Below are positions 1-7,099 of a DNA stretch of 35,646 nucleotides, one piece after another. How positions within the stretch are numbered: the stretch's first letter is position 1; each line of letters opens with the position of its first letter. The notes under the pieces were generated by a model, which had not been told where the DNA came from, did not search any database, and saw nothing but the letters and a program-made list of their open reading frames with translations. The DNA comes from Halodesulfovibrio sp. GTDB taxonomy: Bacteria > Desulfobacterota > Desulfovibrionia > Desulfovibrionales > Desulfovibrionaceae. The position numbers were made by a program, and so were the translations under genes. The DNA is taken from the NCBI RefSeq assembly GCF_015482765.1, contig NZ_JADMLB010000004.1:1-35646 (forward strand), read 5' to 3'.

Positions 1-252
1 AAGTGGAACCCAGAAAAAACATAGAAGATAGGCAATAATCAGCTTAGCTCTCGGAAGAAGCCGAGTCGCCACATAAACAAGCAGCAAGCCTCCCATGAAC
101 GGTGCAAATATTCTGTCATAAAAAAATATTCCGGCAAGGTGTAAGCTCATTCTGTGAAAAAGCAGGCTGAAAGCAAACATTATCCCGAAGAATAATGGAA
201 TAAGAAGTAGCCACCGCACCCACTCCGGAAGTTTTTCATATGTTTCAAACAT
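1..252 (-). CDS. Partial membrane protein, 5' end only
   Basis: An open frame of 84 codons runs from an ATG at 252 off the window edge without a stop. A purine-rich GGGGA element lies about 5 bases before the ATG, so the start is plausible. The visible part is very hydrophobic: a short polar head (MFETYEKLPEWVRW), then segments near residues 15-33, 51-64 and 70-84, with charged HRMS and RLLPRAK stretches between them. This indicates at least three membrane spans. I do not recognise the family; a phosphatase-like or prenyl-transfer membrane protein cannot be separated from others on this fragment. It diverges from the catalase gene, and 351 bases separate the two starts. Confidence 0.6.
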   Translation of the reverse strand, partial: MFETYEKLPEWVRWLLLIPLFFGIMFAFSLLFHRMSLHLAGIFFYDRIFAPFMGGLLLVYVATRLLPRAKLIIAYLLCFFWVPL

Positions 253-603
253 GGTTTCCCCAAGATTGCAGATAAAATTTTATCTGTTGCCGTGTAACCA
301 TTAAGAAGAGCATCTTCGTAACAGAAGCTCAAAAATTATTTTATAGTAGCACTTGACCAAATTATAGTAATAGGTATTATTATCAATAGTGAGTGGATGA
401 TATAATGAAGCTCGCAAATGAATCAGTGCTGCCAGTGTGTCTGTCCTCGTACAAGGATACTTCTTCTACAGATCTCTCATCAATTCTTATTTCGCTGACA
501 GCCTCGGTTTATCAATGGTGTCGCATTGCAGATGTAGTATATTGCTGCCAACCCGTTAACACACGATAAAAGAACGCGTAACGCGATAGAGAGGAGCCGT
601 TGT
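253..603. other. Divergent intergenic region and long catalase leader
   Basis: This 351-bp stretch separates the minus-strand membrane protein from the catalase. It contains the AT-rich promoter/operator listed separately (353-385) and a second possible promoter, an extended -10 TGaTATAAT at 398-406. The leader from about 388 to 603 is long for a bacterial gene. It holds a 54-codon open frame at 405-569 starting ATG AAG CTC, without a strong ribosome-binding site, which I do not call as a gene. The catalase ribosome-binding site GAGGAG is at 591-596. Confidence 0.5.
353..385 (+). promoter_or_regulatory. Catalase promoter with embedded Fur/PerR-like palindrome
   Basis: TTGACC (353-358), a 16-base spacer and TATTAT (375-380) form a good sigma70 promoter. 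An AT-rich inverted repeat, ATAGTAATA-GG-TATTATTAT (364-383, one mismatch between the 9-base arms), covers the spacer and the -10 box. A repressor bound there would block RNA polymerase. Fur-family peroxide sensors (PerR) bind AT-rich palindromes of this type and commonly control catalase genes, so PerR-type control is a reasonable inference, but the site is not an exact PerR consensus. The core TAGGTATTATT recurs in the rhodanese promoter at 34945-34955. Confidence 0.5.
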
Positions 604-2115
604 ATGTCTAAGAAAGATACTATGAAATCAGCATTCGGACGTCCTGTCGGTAACGATTTGAATTCTTTGACTGCTGGAGAGCGCGGTCCTGTGCTGATGC
701 AGGATGTGCATTTGCTGGAAAAACTGGCGCACTTTGATCGGGAACGAATTCCGGAGCGTGTTGTGCACGCAAAAGGGGCAGGTGCATATGGATACTTCGA
801 AGTAACAGAAGATGTTACAAAGTACACAAAGGCTGCGTTCCTCTCTTCTATTGGCAAAAAGACCGATGTGTTTGTCCGTTTTTCAACTGTAGGCGGAGAA
901 AAGGGTAGTGCGGATGCAGAACGTGATCCACGTGGCTTTGCAATCAAATTTTATACGGAAGAAGGCAACTATGATATGACAGGCAACAATACGCCTGTAT
1001 TCTTCATCCGTGATCCTCTGAAGTTTCCTGACTTTATTCACACCCAGAAACGTGATCCGGCAACAAACCTGAAAAGCGCAACCATGGCGTGGGATTTCTG
1101 GTCATTGACTCCAGAATCAATTCATCAGGTAACAATCCTCTTTTCTGATAGGGGAACTCCAGCAACGTATCGGCATATGAATGGATATTCGAGCCATACG
1201 TTTAAATGGTACAACGAGCAGGGCGAATATTTCTGGGTTCAGTACCACTTTAAAACAGATCAAGGCATTGTGAATTTTACTGGTGCTGAAGCCAAAGAGA
1301 TGTGCGGAATCGACCCAGATCACGCAACCCGTGATCTGTATGATGCCATCGAGCGTGGAGAATATCCTTCATGGACGCTTGAAATGCAGATTTTGACACC
1401 TGAACAGGCAGAAGAGTTTGAATGGGATATTTTCGATATTACAAAAGTGTGGCCGCATAGTCAGGTTCCTCCTGTTACGGTGGGTAAGTTAGTGCTCAAC
1501 CGTAATCCGCAGAATTATTTTGCAGAAGTTGAACAGGCTGCTTTTAACCCGAGCAGTCTTGTTCCAGGTATCGGCGTGTCACCGGATAAAATGCTTCAAG
1601 GACGTCTGTTCTCGTACCACGATACCCATCTGCACCGCCTTGGCGCAAACTATCACCTGATTCCGGTAAACCAGCCGAAGAATTCTCCACAGCTGAACCA
1701 CCAGCGCGACGGCGCCATGCGTGTGGATGACAACGGACTTGGCAGACCGAATTACTGGCCTAATAGCTTCAGTCCGATTGCGCCTGAAGGCAAGAATGAA
1801 GAACCGGATATCCCATTGCACGGCGCGGGTTCTCGCTATGAGTTTGCTCATAAAAACGACGATTTTGTGCAGGCTGGAAATTTATATCGTGATGTGATGA
1901 CAGATGAAGATCGTGATAGCCTTATTACAAATATTGTAGGGCACATGGAAGACGTTCCTATTCGAATCAAATTACGCCAATGCGCCATTTTCTATCTTGC
2001 AGACAAAGAATACGGTGAGCGTGTCGCAAATGGCTTGGGACTTGATCTGGAATATGTACGCAAGCTAGCTGGAATGACGCAAGAAGAGCGAGTTGCGGAA
2101 ACTGCAGACATGTAG
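604..2115 (+). CDS. katA: Monofunctional heme catalase (clade 3, KatA-type)
   Basis: The enzyme dismutates hydrogen peroxide to water and oxygen, a defence for an organism that meets oxygen only occasionally. The 503 residues match the small-subunit catalase length. Visible landmarks: distal catalytic His55 in [15 protein letters not shown], Asn128 in [13 protein letters not shown], and the proximal heme-ligand Tyr338 in [16 protein letters not shown], with Arg334 four residues before it. The N-terminal [19 protein letters not shown] is typical of clade 3. There is no signal peptide, so it should be cytoplasmic. The start ATG has GAGGAG 7 bases upstream. It is monocistronic, with its own promoter/operator and a strong hairpin after the stop. 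Peroxide-responsive regulation is inferred from the palindrome overlapping the promoter. Confidence 0.96.
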   Translation: MSKKDTMKSAFGRPVGNDLNSLTAGERGPVLMQDVHLLEKLAHFDRERIPERVVHAKGAGAYGYFEVTEDVTKYTKAAFLSSIGKKTDVFVRFSTVGGEKGSADAERDPRGFAIKFYTEEGNYDMTGNNTPVFFIRDPLKFPDFIHTQKRDPATNLKSATMAWDFWSLTPESIHQVTILFSDRGTPATYRHMNGYSSHTFKWYNEQGEYFWVQYHFKTDQGIVNFTGAEAKEMCGIDPDHATRDLYDAIERGEYPSWTLEMQILTPEQAEEFEWDIFDITKVWPHSQVPPVTVGKLVLNRNPQNYFAEVEQAAFNPSSLVPGIGVSPDKMLQGRLFSYHDTHLHRLGANYHLIPVNQPKNSPQLNHQRDGAMRVDDNGLGRPNYWPNSFSPIAPEGKNEEPDIPLHGAGSRYEFAHKNDDFVQAGNLYRDVMTDEDRDSLITNIVGHMEDVPIRIKLRQCAIFYLADKEYGERVANGLGLDLEYVRKLAGMTQEERVAETADM

Positions 2116-2132
2116 TGTATTGATCCGAGACT

Positions 2133-2224
2133 AAGCAGGGCTTCATGGGAGACCTGCTTGACGATGTATAAATAATGAAGCCGGCCTCATCCTTGAATAC
2201 AAGCATGGATGGAGCCGGCTTTGT
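2133..2224 (+). terminator. Tandem hairpins ending the catalase transcript
   Basis: The first hairpin pairs AAGCAGG (2133-2139) with CCTGCTT (2153-2159). The second is stronger: AGCCGGC plus CTCATCC (2179-2192) pairs with GGATGGAGCCGGCT (2207-2220), about 13 pairs with one mismatch, followed by a short TTTG. The U-tract is weak for an intrinsic terminator, but the position 60-100 bases after the catalase stop supports the role. Confidence 0.6.
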
Positions 2225-2633
2225 TATGAGGAAACAGGTCGAGTTTTCAAAGTTTTTATGTACTTTCTTGTTCTATCTGTGCGGCATAGTTGACATAGAT
2301 TTGTACCACGTGTAGCAGGGTTCTGTTGTACTTTAACGAACGAGGTTTTTTTGTATAGAAATCGAATGGATATTGTGATGCCGGTTGTCAGCGAGAAATG
2401 CTACCGGTAGCCATAGGATATGAATCACGTTGGTGATGTATCCAGAATTGACGCAACGTAGTTGTTGCGCATGGTACAGAATGAGCCCTTATCTTCGGGG
2501 CTGGAGTTGTCGTTCTCGTTGCAACCACTGATTGTTTGAAAGTTCATCAGGTGCGCCATTTTTAGGCTCCCTGAGTTGTTTTGCCGGACTACCTGTCGGC
2601 AGATATTCGTAACTACACTCAAGGAGTGGACTT
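2225..2633 (+). other. Gene-free stretch with a run of small hairpins before the acetyltransferase
   Basis: No convincing gene lies here. Five short inverted repeats follow one another: GCTACCGGTAGC (2400-2411, perfect palindrome); GGATA..ATCAC / GTGAT..TATCC (2416-2443); CGCAAC / GTTGCG (2452-2469); AGCCC / GGGCT (2484-2502); and TGCCG / CGGCA (2582-2601). A TTGACA at 2290-2295 could be a -35 box, but no good -10 follows. The layout would fit a structured 5' leader of the next gene; no known riboswitch class is recognisable. Confidence 0.35.
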
Positions 2634-3221
2634 GTGCAGATTAAAAACGAAGAAGCAAACGACGCAGAGCGCATTACACTGATACAGTTTGCCGCTTTTG
2701 ACGGACATCCGATTCATGCAGGAGCAGAAGCAACCGAGCATCTGATTGTTGAAAGACTGCGTGCAGAAGGTGCATTGTCTCTTTCGCTTATTGCGGAGGA
2801 AAATGGAGAAGCTGTGGGGCATATTGCTATGTCGTCAGCGACTGTTGGAAAACATACAACGGGCTGGTTTCTCTTAGGGCCTGTAGGGGTTATCCCGAGC
2901 CGACAACGAAACGGTATCGGCTCAGCACTTATTCGTGAGGCTCTACAATGTATGAAGGAGAACGGGGCGGAAGGTATTGTTCTGGTAGGTGATCCAGATT
3001 ATTACCATCGTTTCGGCTTTAAGAGTTTTCCCGATCTTTCATACGCAGGAGTACCGAATCAGTATGTTTTAGGGCTGTCGTTTACGGAGTGTACTCCTGA
3101 AGGGGAAATTGTTGCGCATGATGCGTTCCGTAACCCAACAAAAAAGGTGGAAGCTCATCCCGATAAAAATGAGCCATCCCGCCGTGTACATCATTATCTT
3201 TCAATTAATAACGGAAAGTAG
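2634..3221 (+). CDS. GNAT N-acetyltransferase, YhbS-like
   Basis: This 195-residue protein is predicted to transfer an acetyl group from acetyl-CoA to an unknown small molecule or protein amine in the cytoplasm. Acetyl-CoA-binding motif A is seen as GVIPSRQRNGIGSALIREAL (the Q/RxxGxG/A loop near residues 88-107). It is followed by the YhbS-type signature VGDPDYYHRFGFKSF. The start is GTG at 2634, chosen because AAGGAG (2621-2626) lies 7 bases upstream; the next in-frame ATG is far downstream and would delete part of the fold. It is preceded by a long hairpin-rich stretch and ends at a strong terminator facing the convergent exporter gene. The substrate is not predictable. Confidence 0.88.
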   Translation: MQIKNEEANDAERITLIQFAAFDGHPIHAGAEATEHLIVERLRAEGALSLSLIAEENGEAVGHIAMSSATVGKHTTGWFLLGPVGVIPSRQRNGIGSALIREALQCMKENGAEGIVLVGDPDYYHRFGFKSFPDLSYAGVPNQYVLGLSFTECTPEGEIVAHDAFRNPTKKVEAHPDKNEPSRRVHHYLSINNGK

Positions 3222-3269
3222 TGCGGCTGATAAAGCGTATCGCCGTAGCTGATGTAACAGAAAAATAGA

Positions 3270-3308
3270 AAAGGGCTGTCCTTCTTTATGAAGGACAGCC
3301 CTTTGTTT
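3270..3308. terminator. Bidirectional intrinsic terminator between convergent genes
   Basis: A perfect 15-bp stem, AAAGGGCTGTCCTTC (3270-3284) and GAAGGACAGCCCTTT (3290-3304), encloses the loop TTTAT. It lies between the acetyltransferase stop and the stop of the convergent exporter. T-rich tails on both strands (CTTTGTTTG on plus, CTATTTTTC on minus) suit termination in both directions. Confidence 0.85.
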
Positions 3309-3352
3309 GAATCATTTTATAGAGAATAACAAAATGTTACTCTTGAGTTTAC

Positions 3353-4684
3353 CTATGCTTTTGTCAGTTGCCAGCAGCGGTAACATCCCATTGCAGATCG
3401 TATGAGCATCATACCTCCGTTTGCAATCCATATCCACATAAGCGGCTGAGCCGGCTTGAATGTCGTAATAAGTCCGATAAAGCCGATGCCGATGATACAG
3501 GAAATACACATGGCGTTTCGTGTAAAAGCAAAATCGCCAATTCCCCACAAAATACCGTCAGTAGCATAGGAAAGAGAGTTGGTAGGCTGTGAAACAGCTA
3601 CAACAAGCCATGCAGTGTAGAATACGCTGTATGCTTCCGCAGGAATAAGTAATTCTGCAAAGATATCTGCCCCAAGCACCATAAGACCGCCGGTAATAAT
3701 GCCAGTAATAAAGCTGTACCCGAAGGTTTGGCGGATAACCTGCTTAATCATCGGCGTATCATTTTTACCTTTGAAGTAGCCTGTGAGGCTTTGGCCTGTA
3801 ATGGCAAATGTATCCAGCAGCATGGTGTTGAAAACAACAAACTGTCGAATTCCTTGATGCGCTGCGCCTTCAATAGCACCGGCCTGTGTAGCGGTGCGTG
3901 TGCAGTAGAGTAGAAATGCGATAACCAGACCGGTTCGGACGGTCATATCCCAGCCGATAGAAAGGAGACGCTTGCAGCGTGGAAGGTCAAAGACTGGCTT
4001 TAAGCGAAGCTTTCTGTGCAGGGCATACAGGGTGATTGCCATACCTACATATTGACTGAATGTTGTTGCCAGCGCTGCACCTGTAACACCCAAAGCAGGG
4101 AAAGGGCCAATGCCGAAGATCAGCAGCCAATCCAGCAGTACGTTCAAAGCGTTAATTATTGTTGTAACAATAAGAGGTGTACGCATGTCTTGTAGACCGC
4201 GGAATATACCGAATGCAGCCATCGTGAAAAGTACAGCAGGGCCACCGGCTAAACGGCACGTCATGTAATCTACGGACAGATCTTTCATCACGCCGTCAGC
4301 GCCCATAAATGTTGAGATCTGCGGCAGGAAGAAAATCGGAAGCAGGCCTGCAACCAGCCCGATCAGCACAGCAAGAATAAGGGCTGTGCTTGCGGTGGTG
4401 GCAGTCTCTTTATGGTTGTTCGCACCTATGCAATGCGCAACTTCAGTTTGTGTACCGATTCCCAGAAAGTTGAAAATCCAGAATGCGGAAGAAAGCACCA
4501 TAGTGCCGATACCAAGAGCTGCAAGTGGATCAGTACCGAGTTTAGCAACAAATGCTGTATCAACCAGACCGGTAAGCGGTTCGGCAACAAGTGAAAGCAG
4601 AACCGGAATCGACATCGTTGCAAAGGTCTTTGCAGGAGATTTGCGATACGCGTGTTCGTTGAGAGATTCTGTAGAGGTGCTCAT
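3353..4684 (-). CDS. MATE-family multidrug/metabolite exporter (DinF-type)
   Basis: A 443-residue polytopic inner-membrane protein, the usual MATE length with about 12 spans. MATE transporters export drugs or metabolites in exchange for Na+ or H+. The first span carries the family pattern PVLLSLVAEPLTGLVDTAFVA, with Glu35 and the cation-site Asp42 typical of DinF-like members. The internal repeat is seen as GLQDMRTPLIVTTIINALNVLLDW. The start ATG has CGGAG about 8 bases upstream. A minus-strand terminator separates it from the upstream radical SAM gene, so it is probably transcribed alone; its promoter would have to lie between 4685 and 4750. The substrate is unknown. Confidence 0.93.
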   Translation of the reverse strand: MSTSTESLNEHAYRKSPAKTFATMSIPVLLSLVAEPLTGLVDTAFVAKLGTDPLAALGIGTMVLSSAFWIFNFLGIGTQTEVAHCIGANNHKETATTASTALILAVLIGLVAGLLPIFFLPQISTFMGADGVMKDLSVDYMTCRLAGGPAVLFTMAAFGIFRGLQDMRTPLIVTTIINALNVLLDWLLIFGIGPFPALGVTGAALATTFSQYVGMAITLYALHRKLRLKPVFDLPRCKRLLSIGWDMTVRTGLVIAFLLYCTRTATQAGAIEGAAHQGIRQFVVFNTMLLDTFAITGQSLTGYFKGKNDTPMIKQVIRQTFGYSFITGIITGGLMVLGADIFAELLIPAEAYSVFYTAWLVVAVSQPTNSLSYATDGILWGIGDFAFTRNAMCISCIIGIGFIGLITTFKPAQPLMWIWIANGGMMLIRSAMGCYRCWQLTKA

Positions 4685-4745
4685 AGCGGTGGCTCCGGAA
4701 CATCAACCTGTAAAGGCGACGCAGCAACGTGCTGGGGGGTAGCAG

Positions 4746-4781
4746 GTAAAAAGTCTGCACCCAAAAACTGGATGCAGACTT
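4746..4781 (-). terminator. Intrinsic terminator of the radical SAM gene
   Basis: Read on the minus strand, AAGTCTGCA (4781-4773) pairs with TGCAGACTT (4759-4751) and is followed by TTTTTACC. The hairpin starts about 20 bases after the radical SAM stop codon. Confidence 0.85.
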
Positions 4782-4799
4782 GGATAGACTGTCAGTAAG

Positions 4800-6074
4800 T
4801 TATTCTTCTTCAATAAACGGGTTGAAGTACCCGAACTCAATCCACGGACAGGCTTTTTTCAATCTTTTCCTGAAGAAGGTAAAGCCCATGCTCGCGCCGA
4901 AATCTATGCCGCTGAGCAATTCTAAATACATTTCAGGATCAATGTTCAAGTTGCGCAGCTGAATGAAATCAAGTTTGGTATCAGTAATAAGCTGTACAAG
5001 TGCATCAAATTCCGGTTCGGAATCTGTGACGCCCGGGAAGTAGAGCAAGTTGAGTGAAACCCACTTATTGCGTGCTTTGGCTTCCAGAATAGACTGCTTA
5101 ACATCAGCAAAGCAGTATCCGTTCGGACGATAGTACAGGTTGTACACTTCTTCGCGTGCAGAGTTCAAACTTACACGGATAGAAGAAAGACCTGCATCAG
5201 CAAGCTTTGCAACTTTATCCGGTAAGGAAGCATTCGTATTCATGTTGATGGTGCCACGACCACCTTCTGCACGGAACATGGTAATTGCTTCCGTAATCAT
5301 ATCTGCTTGCGTGAGAGGTTCACCTTCGCAACCCTGACCGAATGAGTAAATCGGTTTTTCCTGTTCGTTGGCTGCGTGGTGGCGCATTACGCCGCAAACC
5401 TCTTCCGCTGTCGGTGTAAAGTCCAGACGATCCTGCGGTGAAGCACAGATTTTGGAAGTGTTTTCCTGAAAAGAAATACAGCCGATACAACGTGCGTTAC
5501 ATGTACGCGATGTAGGCAGAGGTGCTTCGTATCGACCAATGGCAAGGTTTTTTGCAGCTGGGCAGGAGTATTTGAGCACACATTTATTCATAATGTGCTG
5601 CATCAAACGGTTTTCTTTGTAGTCTTCAAGAATTTTATTGGCAAAGCGATTAATTTTTTTACCGGAGAAACCACGGAAAACCTGACGTACGTCCTGATCG
5701 ACTTTTTTTGCTGCAACGTAGAACTTGCCGTTGGCAAAGCCAACAGCACCGTATGCAAACAACGGCAGGGTGGGGGCATCCTCATCGCTGTGGTAAGCAG
5801 CATGGGCAGTAAGAGTATGCGCCGGAGCAACAAACGCTGCTACTGCGTATTCTTCCATCTGTTCAACTTCGCCGTCTTCCGGATCAAGGCCGAGTGCACG
5901 GCGACCGGGAAGCATGAAAATATCGCTGCCTTCAGGAAGCGGCATAAGTTCGTCCGGACGCGGTTGAGCAAGATCGTTGCCGCGGCGGCACAACATAAGC
6001 AGCTCCGGATGGTCGTAAATATTACCGTCTTTGTCTGCCACAAGAAGTTTTGGGCGAATTTTTGAAGAAGCCAT
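4800..6074 (-). CDS. Radical SAM domain protein
   Basis: A 424-residue cytoplasmic protein with the canonical radical SAM cluster motif CX3CX2C at Cys192-Cys196-Cys199 (SRTCNARCIGCIS). It binds a [4Fe-4S] cluster and cleaves SAM to a 5'-deoxyadenosyl radical. Further features are GQGCEGEPL after the cluster, NMNTNASLP, and SIRVSLNSA in the barrel. About 190 residues precede the cluster and include extra cysteines at 165 and 171 (NKCVLKYSC); Cys210 follows the motif. These could hold an auxiliary cluster, which is an inference. The N-terminal part (KLLVADKDGNIYDHPEL) reads like a small separate domain. The substrate and pathway are not evident, and no metabolic partner is adjacent. It appears monocistronic, with a promoter candidate at 6136-6164 and a terminator after it. 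Confidence 0.88.
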   Translation of the reverse strand: MASSKIRPKLLVADKDGNIYDHPELLMLCRRGNDLAQPRPDELMPLPEGSDIFMLPGRRALGLDPEDGEVEQMEEYAVAAFVAPAHTLTAHAAYHSDEDAPTLPLFAYGAVGFANGKFYVAAKKVDQDVRQVFRGFSGKKINRFANKILEDYKENRLMQHIMNKCVLKYSCPAAKNLAIGRYEAPLPTSRTCNARCIGCISFQENTSKICASPQDRLDFTPTAEEVCGVMRHHAANEQEKPIYSFGQGCEGEPLTQADMITEAITMFRAEGGRGTINMNTNASLPDKVAKLADAGLSSIRVSLNSAREEVYNLYYRPNGYCFADVKQSILEAKARNKWVSLNLLYFPGVTDSEPEFDALVQLITDTKLDFIQLRNLNIDPEMYLELLSGIDFGASMGFTFFRKRLKKACPWIEFGYFNPFIEEE

Positions 6075-6135
6075 AAAATCTCTCTATAAGGAACAGGCTG
6101 TGATGCCTGAGTAGTGAATTTGTTTTTGTGGATGT

Positions 6136-6164
6136 GTCATACATAAAAGTCCTGAAGCTGGCAA
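6136..6164 (-). promoter_or_regulatory. Candidate promoter of the radical SAM gene
   Basis: On the minus strand TTGCCA (6164-6159) is followed after 17 bases by TATGAC (6141-6136). This would start transcription about 55 bases before the radical SAM start codon. The match is moderate and not tested. Confidence 0.35.
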
Positions 6165-6284
6165 AAAGTACTTTTCCGGTTGAGTATTGCATTTTTTTAG
6201 AAAAAAATTAAATAGATGCTCTTAAGATAGTTACAGAATACCCGATAGGTGTTTCAGGTCAGTTGCCTCCTGTGCATAGTAGGT

Positions 6285-6399
6285 ATGTAGGATACTGTTT
6301 GTTGACGGGGACAGTGCTGAAGCGCTGAGAGGGACGTTGCGGTTTCCGGAATACGGAAAAACGTGGCGTAGATAACTGTATCCGTTTACCGTCAGGAGG
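6285..6399 (+). ncRNA. Candidate structured RNA leader with sequestered ribosome-binding site
   Basis: A closing helix TTGACGG (6302-6308) / CCGTCAG (6389-6395) encloses two hairpins: CAGTGC-TGAA-GCGCTG (6312-6327), and ACGTT..TTTCCG (6334-6348) / CGGAAA-AACGT (6354-6364). The right arm of the closing helix overlaps the strong ribosome-binding site AGGAGG (6394-6399). GGATAC (6289-6295 area) could alternatively pair with GTATCC (6378-6383), giving two exclusive folds. The segment resembles a riboswitch-style leader, but the conserved core of no known class (TPP, cobalamin, glycine, c-di-GMP) is present. AGGAGG is followed 10 bases later by an ATG at 6410 that opens a 37-codon frame. Confidence 0.4.
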
Positions 6400-6477
6400 A
6401 TGTTACGCCATGGCTTCACCACGGGGGGTCGTGCAGCGTTTGCATATTGAGTTGTTTTTTGAATGGAGCCACATTGT

Positions 6478-6948
6478 ATGGAATCTATGTTTTTTATTGT
6501 TCTCGCGTGTGGTGTCACCCTGATCCTTATTCTTTTGTCAGTATTGAAGAAATATAATGATCTCCGTGACACGCTTGCAAAGCTCGAAACTGAGAACAAT
6601 AGTATGGAAATGAAGAAGAATGCTTACGAAGCGGAAATTGGTGCGCTGAGTGAGCGTATTGCTGAATATACAAAAGAGTACATGCTTATTGAGCGCTCTT
6701 TGGCTGAATCCCGACAGGCAGAAAATGAACGGGTAATGGAACGTGAGCGTTATAAATATATGTCATTTGTTGAGTATCTTCTTTCCAAAGGGCTTATTAC
6801 TAATGATGACGTAACCAAGGCTGAGTTGTACAAGAAGAAAAATATCAGTGCCATGGGTGTTGCTGAAGTTCTTGTATTGTTCAACCGTATCCCTGCGGAT
6901 AAAATGAAGCAGTATCGTGAGGAATTTAGACAGGTTACTGGTCAATAA
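6478..6948 (+). CDS. Membrane-anchored coiled-coil protein of unknown function
   Basis: The protein has about 156 residues. A single hydrophobic segment (residues 4-22, MFFIVLACGVTLILILLSVL) probably anchors it in the inner membrane. A heptad-like, strongly charged coiled coil follows (about 25-90), then a compact C-terminal part containing YMSFVEYLLSKGLITNDDVTKAELYKKKN, which reads as a small helical domain. The start at 6478 is chosen because GGAG (6465-6468) lies 9 bases upstream; an in-frame ATG at 6463 has no such site. It follows the structured leader at 6285-6399 and ends before a long hairpin. I recognise no family; the topology suggests a scaffold or regulator at the membrane, with no sequence-based function. 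Confidence 0.75.
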   Translation: MESMFFIVLACGVTLILILLSVLKKYNDLRDTLAKLETENNSMEMKKNAYEAEIGALSERIAEYTKEYMLIERSLAESRQAENERVMERERYKYMSFVEYLLSKGLITNDDVTKAELYKKKNISAMGVAEVLVLFNRIPADKMKQYREEFRQVTGQ

Positions 6949-6970
6949 TTCGTGTGCGTTATAATTTTTA

Positions 6971-7015
6971 AAGCGGCACAGATGTTTTTTTACATAAAAA
7001 ACGTCTGTGCCGCTT
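6971..7015 (+). terminator. Long hairpin between the coiled-coil gene and thiC
   Basis: AAGCGGCACAGATGTTTTTT (6971-6990) and AAAAAACGTCTGTGCCGCTT (6996-7015) form a 20-bp stem with one wobble pair and the loop TACAT. The T-run sits inside the stem rather than after it, so this is not a textbook intrinsic terminator on either strand. It may stop transcription from upstream or act as an mRNA end-protecting hairpin. Confidence 0.5.
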
Positions 7016-7099
7016 GCTTATTGTACAACATTCGTTTGTAATGTCGCCGTTGTTGTTTGTTCCATAGCTCTTACTACGTACCCATTAGGAAGTGACAAC

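Noticed and set aside
480-947. 155-codon minus-strand frame over the catalase start
   Set aside because: Antisense to conserved catalase coding sequence, low-complexity serine/arginine-rich translation.
6311-6331. CTGAGAGG near 6325 looked like the TPP-riboswitch motif upstream of thiC
   Set aside because: The second conserved part (CCTGATCTGG and AATGCCAG-type core) is missing, and a separate gene with its own terminator-like hairpin lies between this region and thiC.
6384-6408. CCGTCAGGAGG resembled the cobalamin-riboswitch B12 box
   Set aside because: The other conserved cobalamin elements (GCCACTG, GGGAAGG) are not recognisable, and AGGAGG is better explained as a ribosome-binding site.
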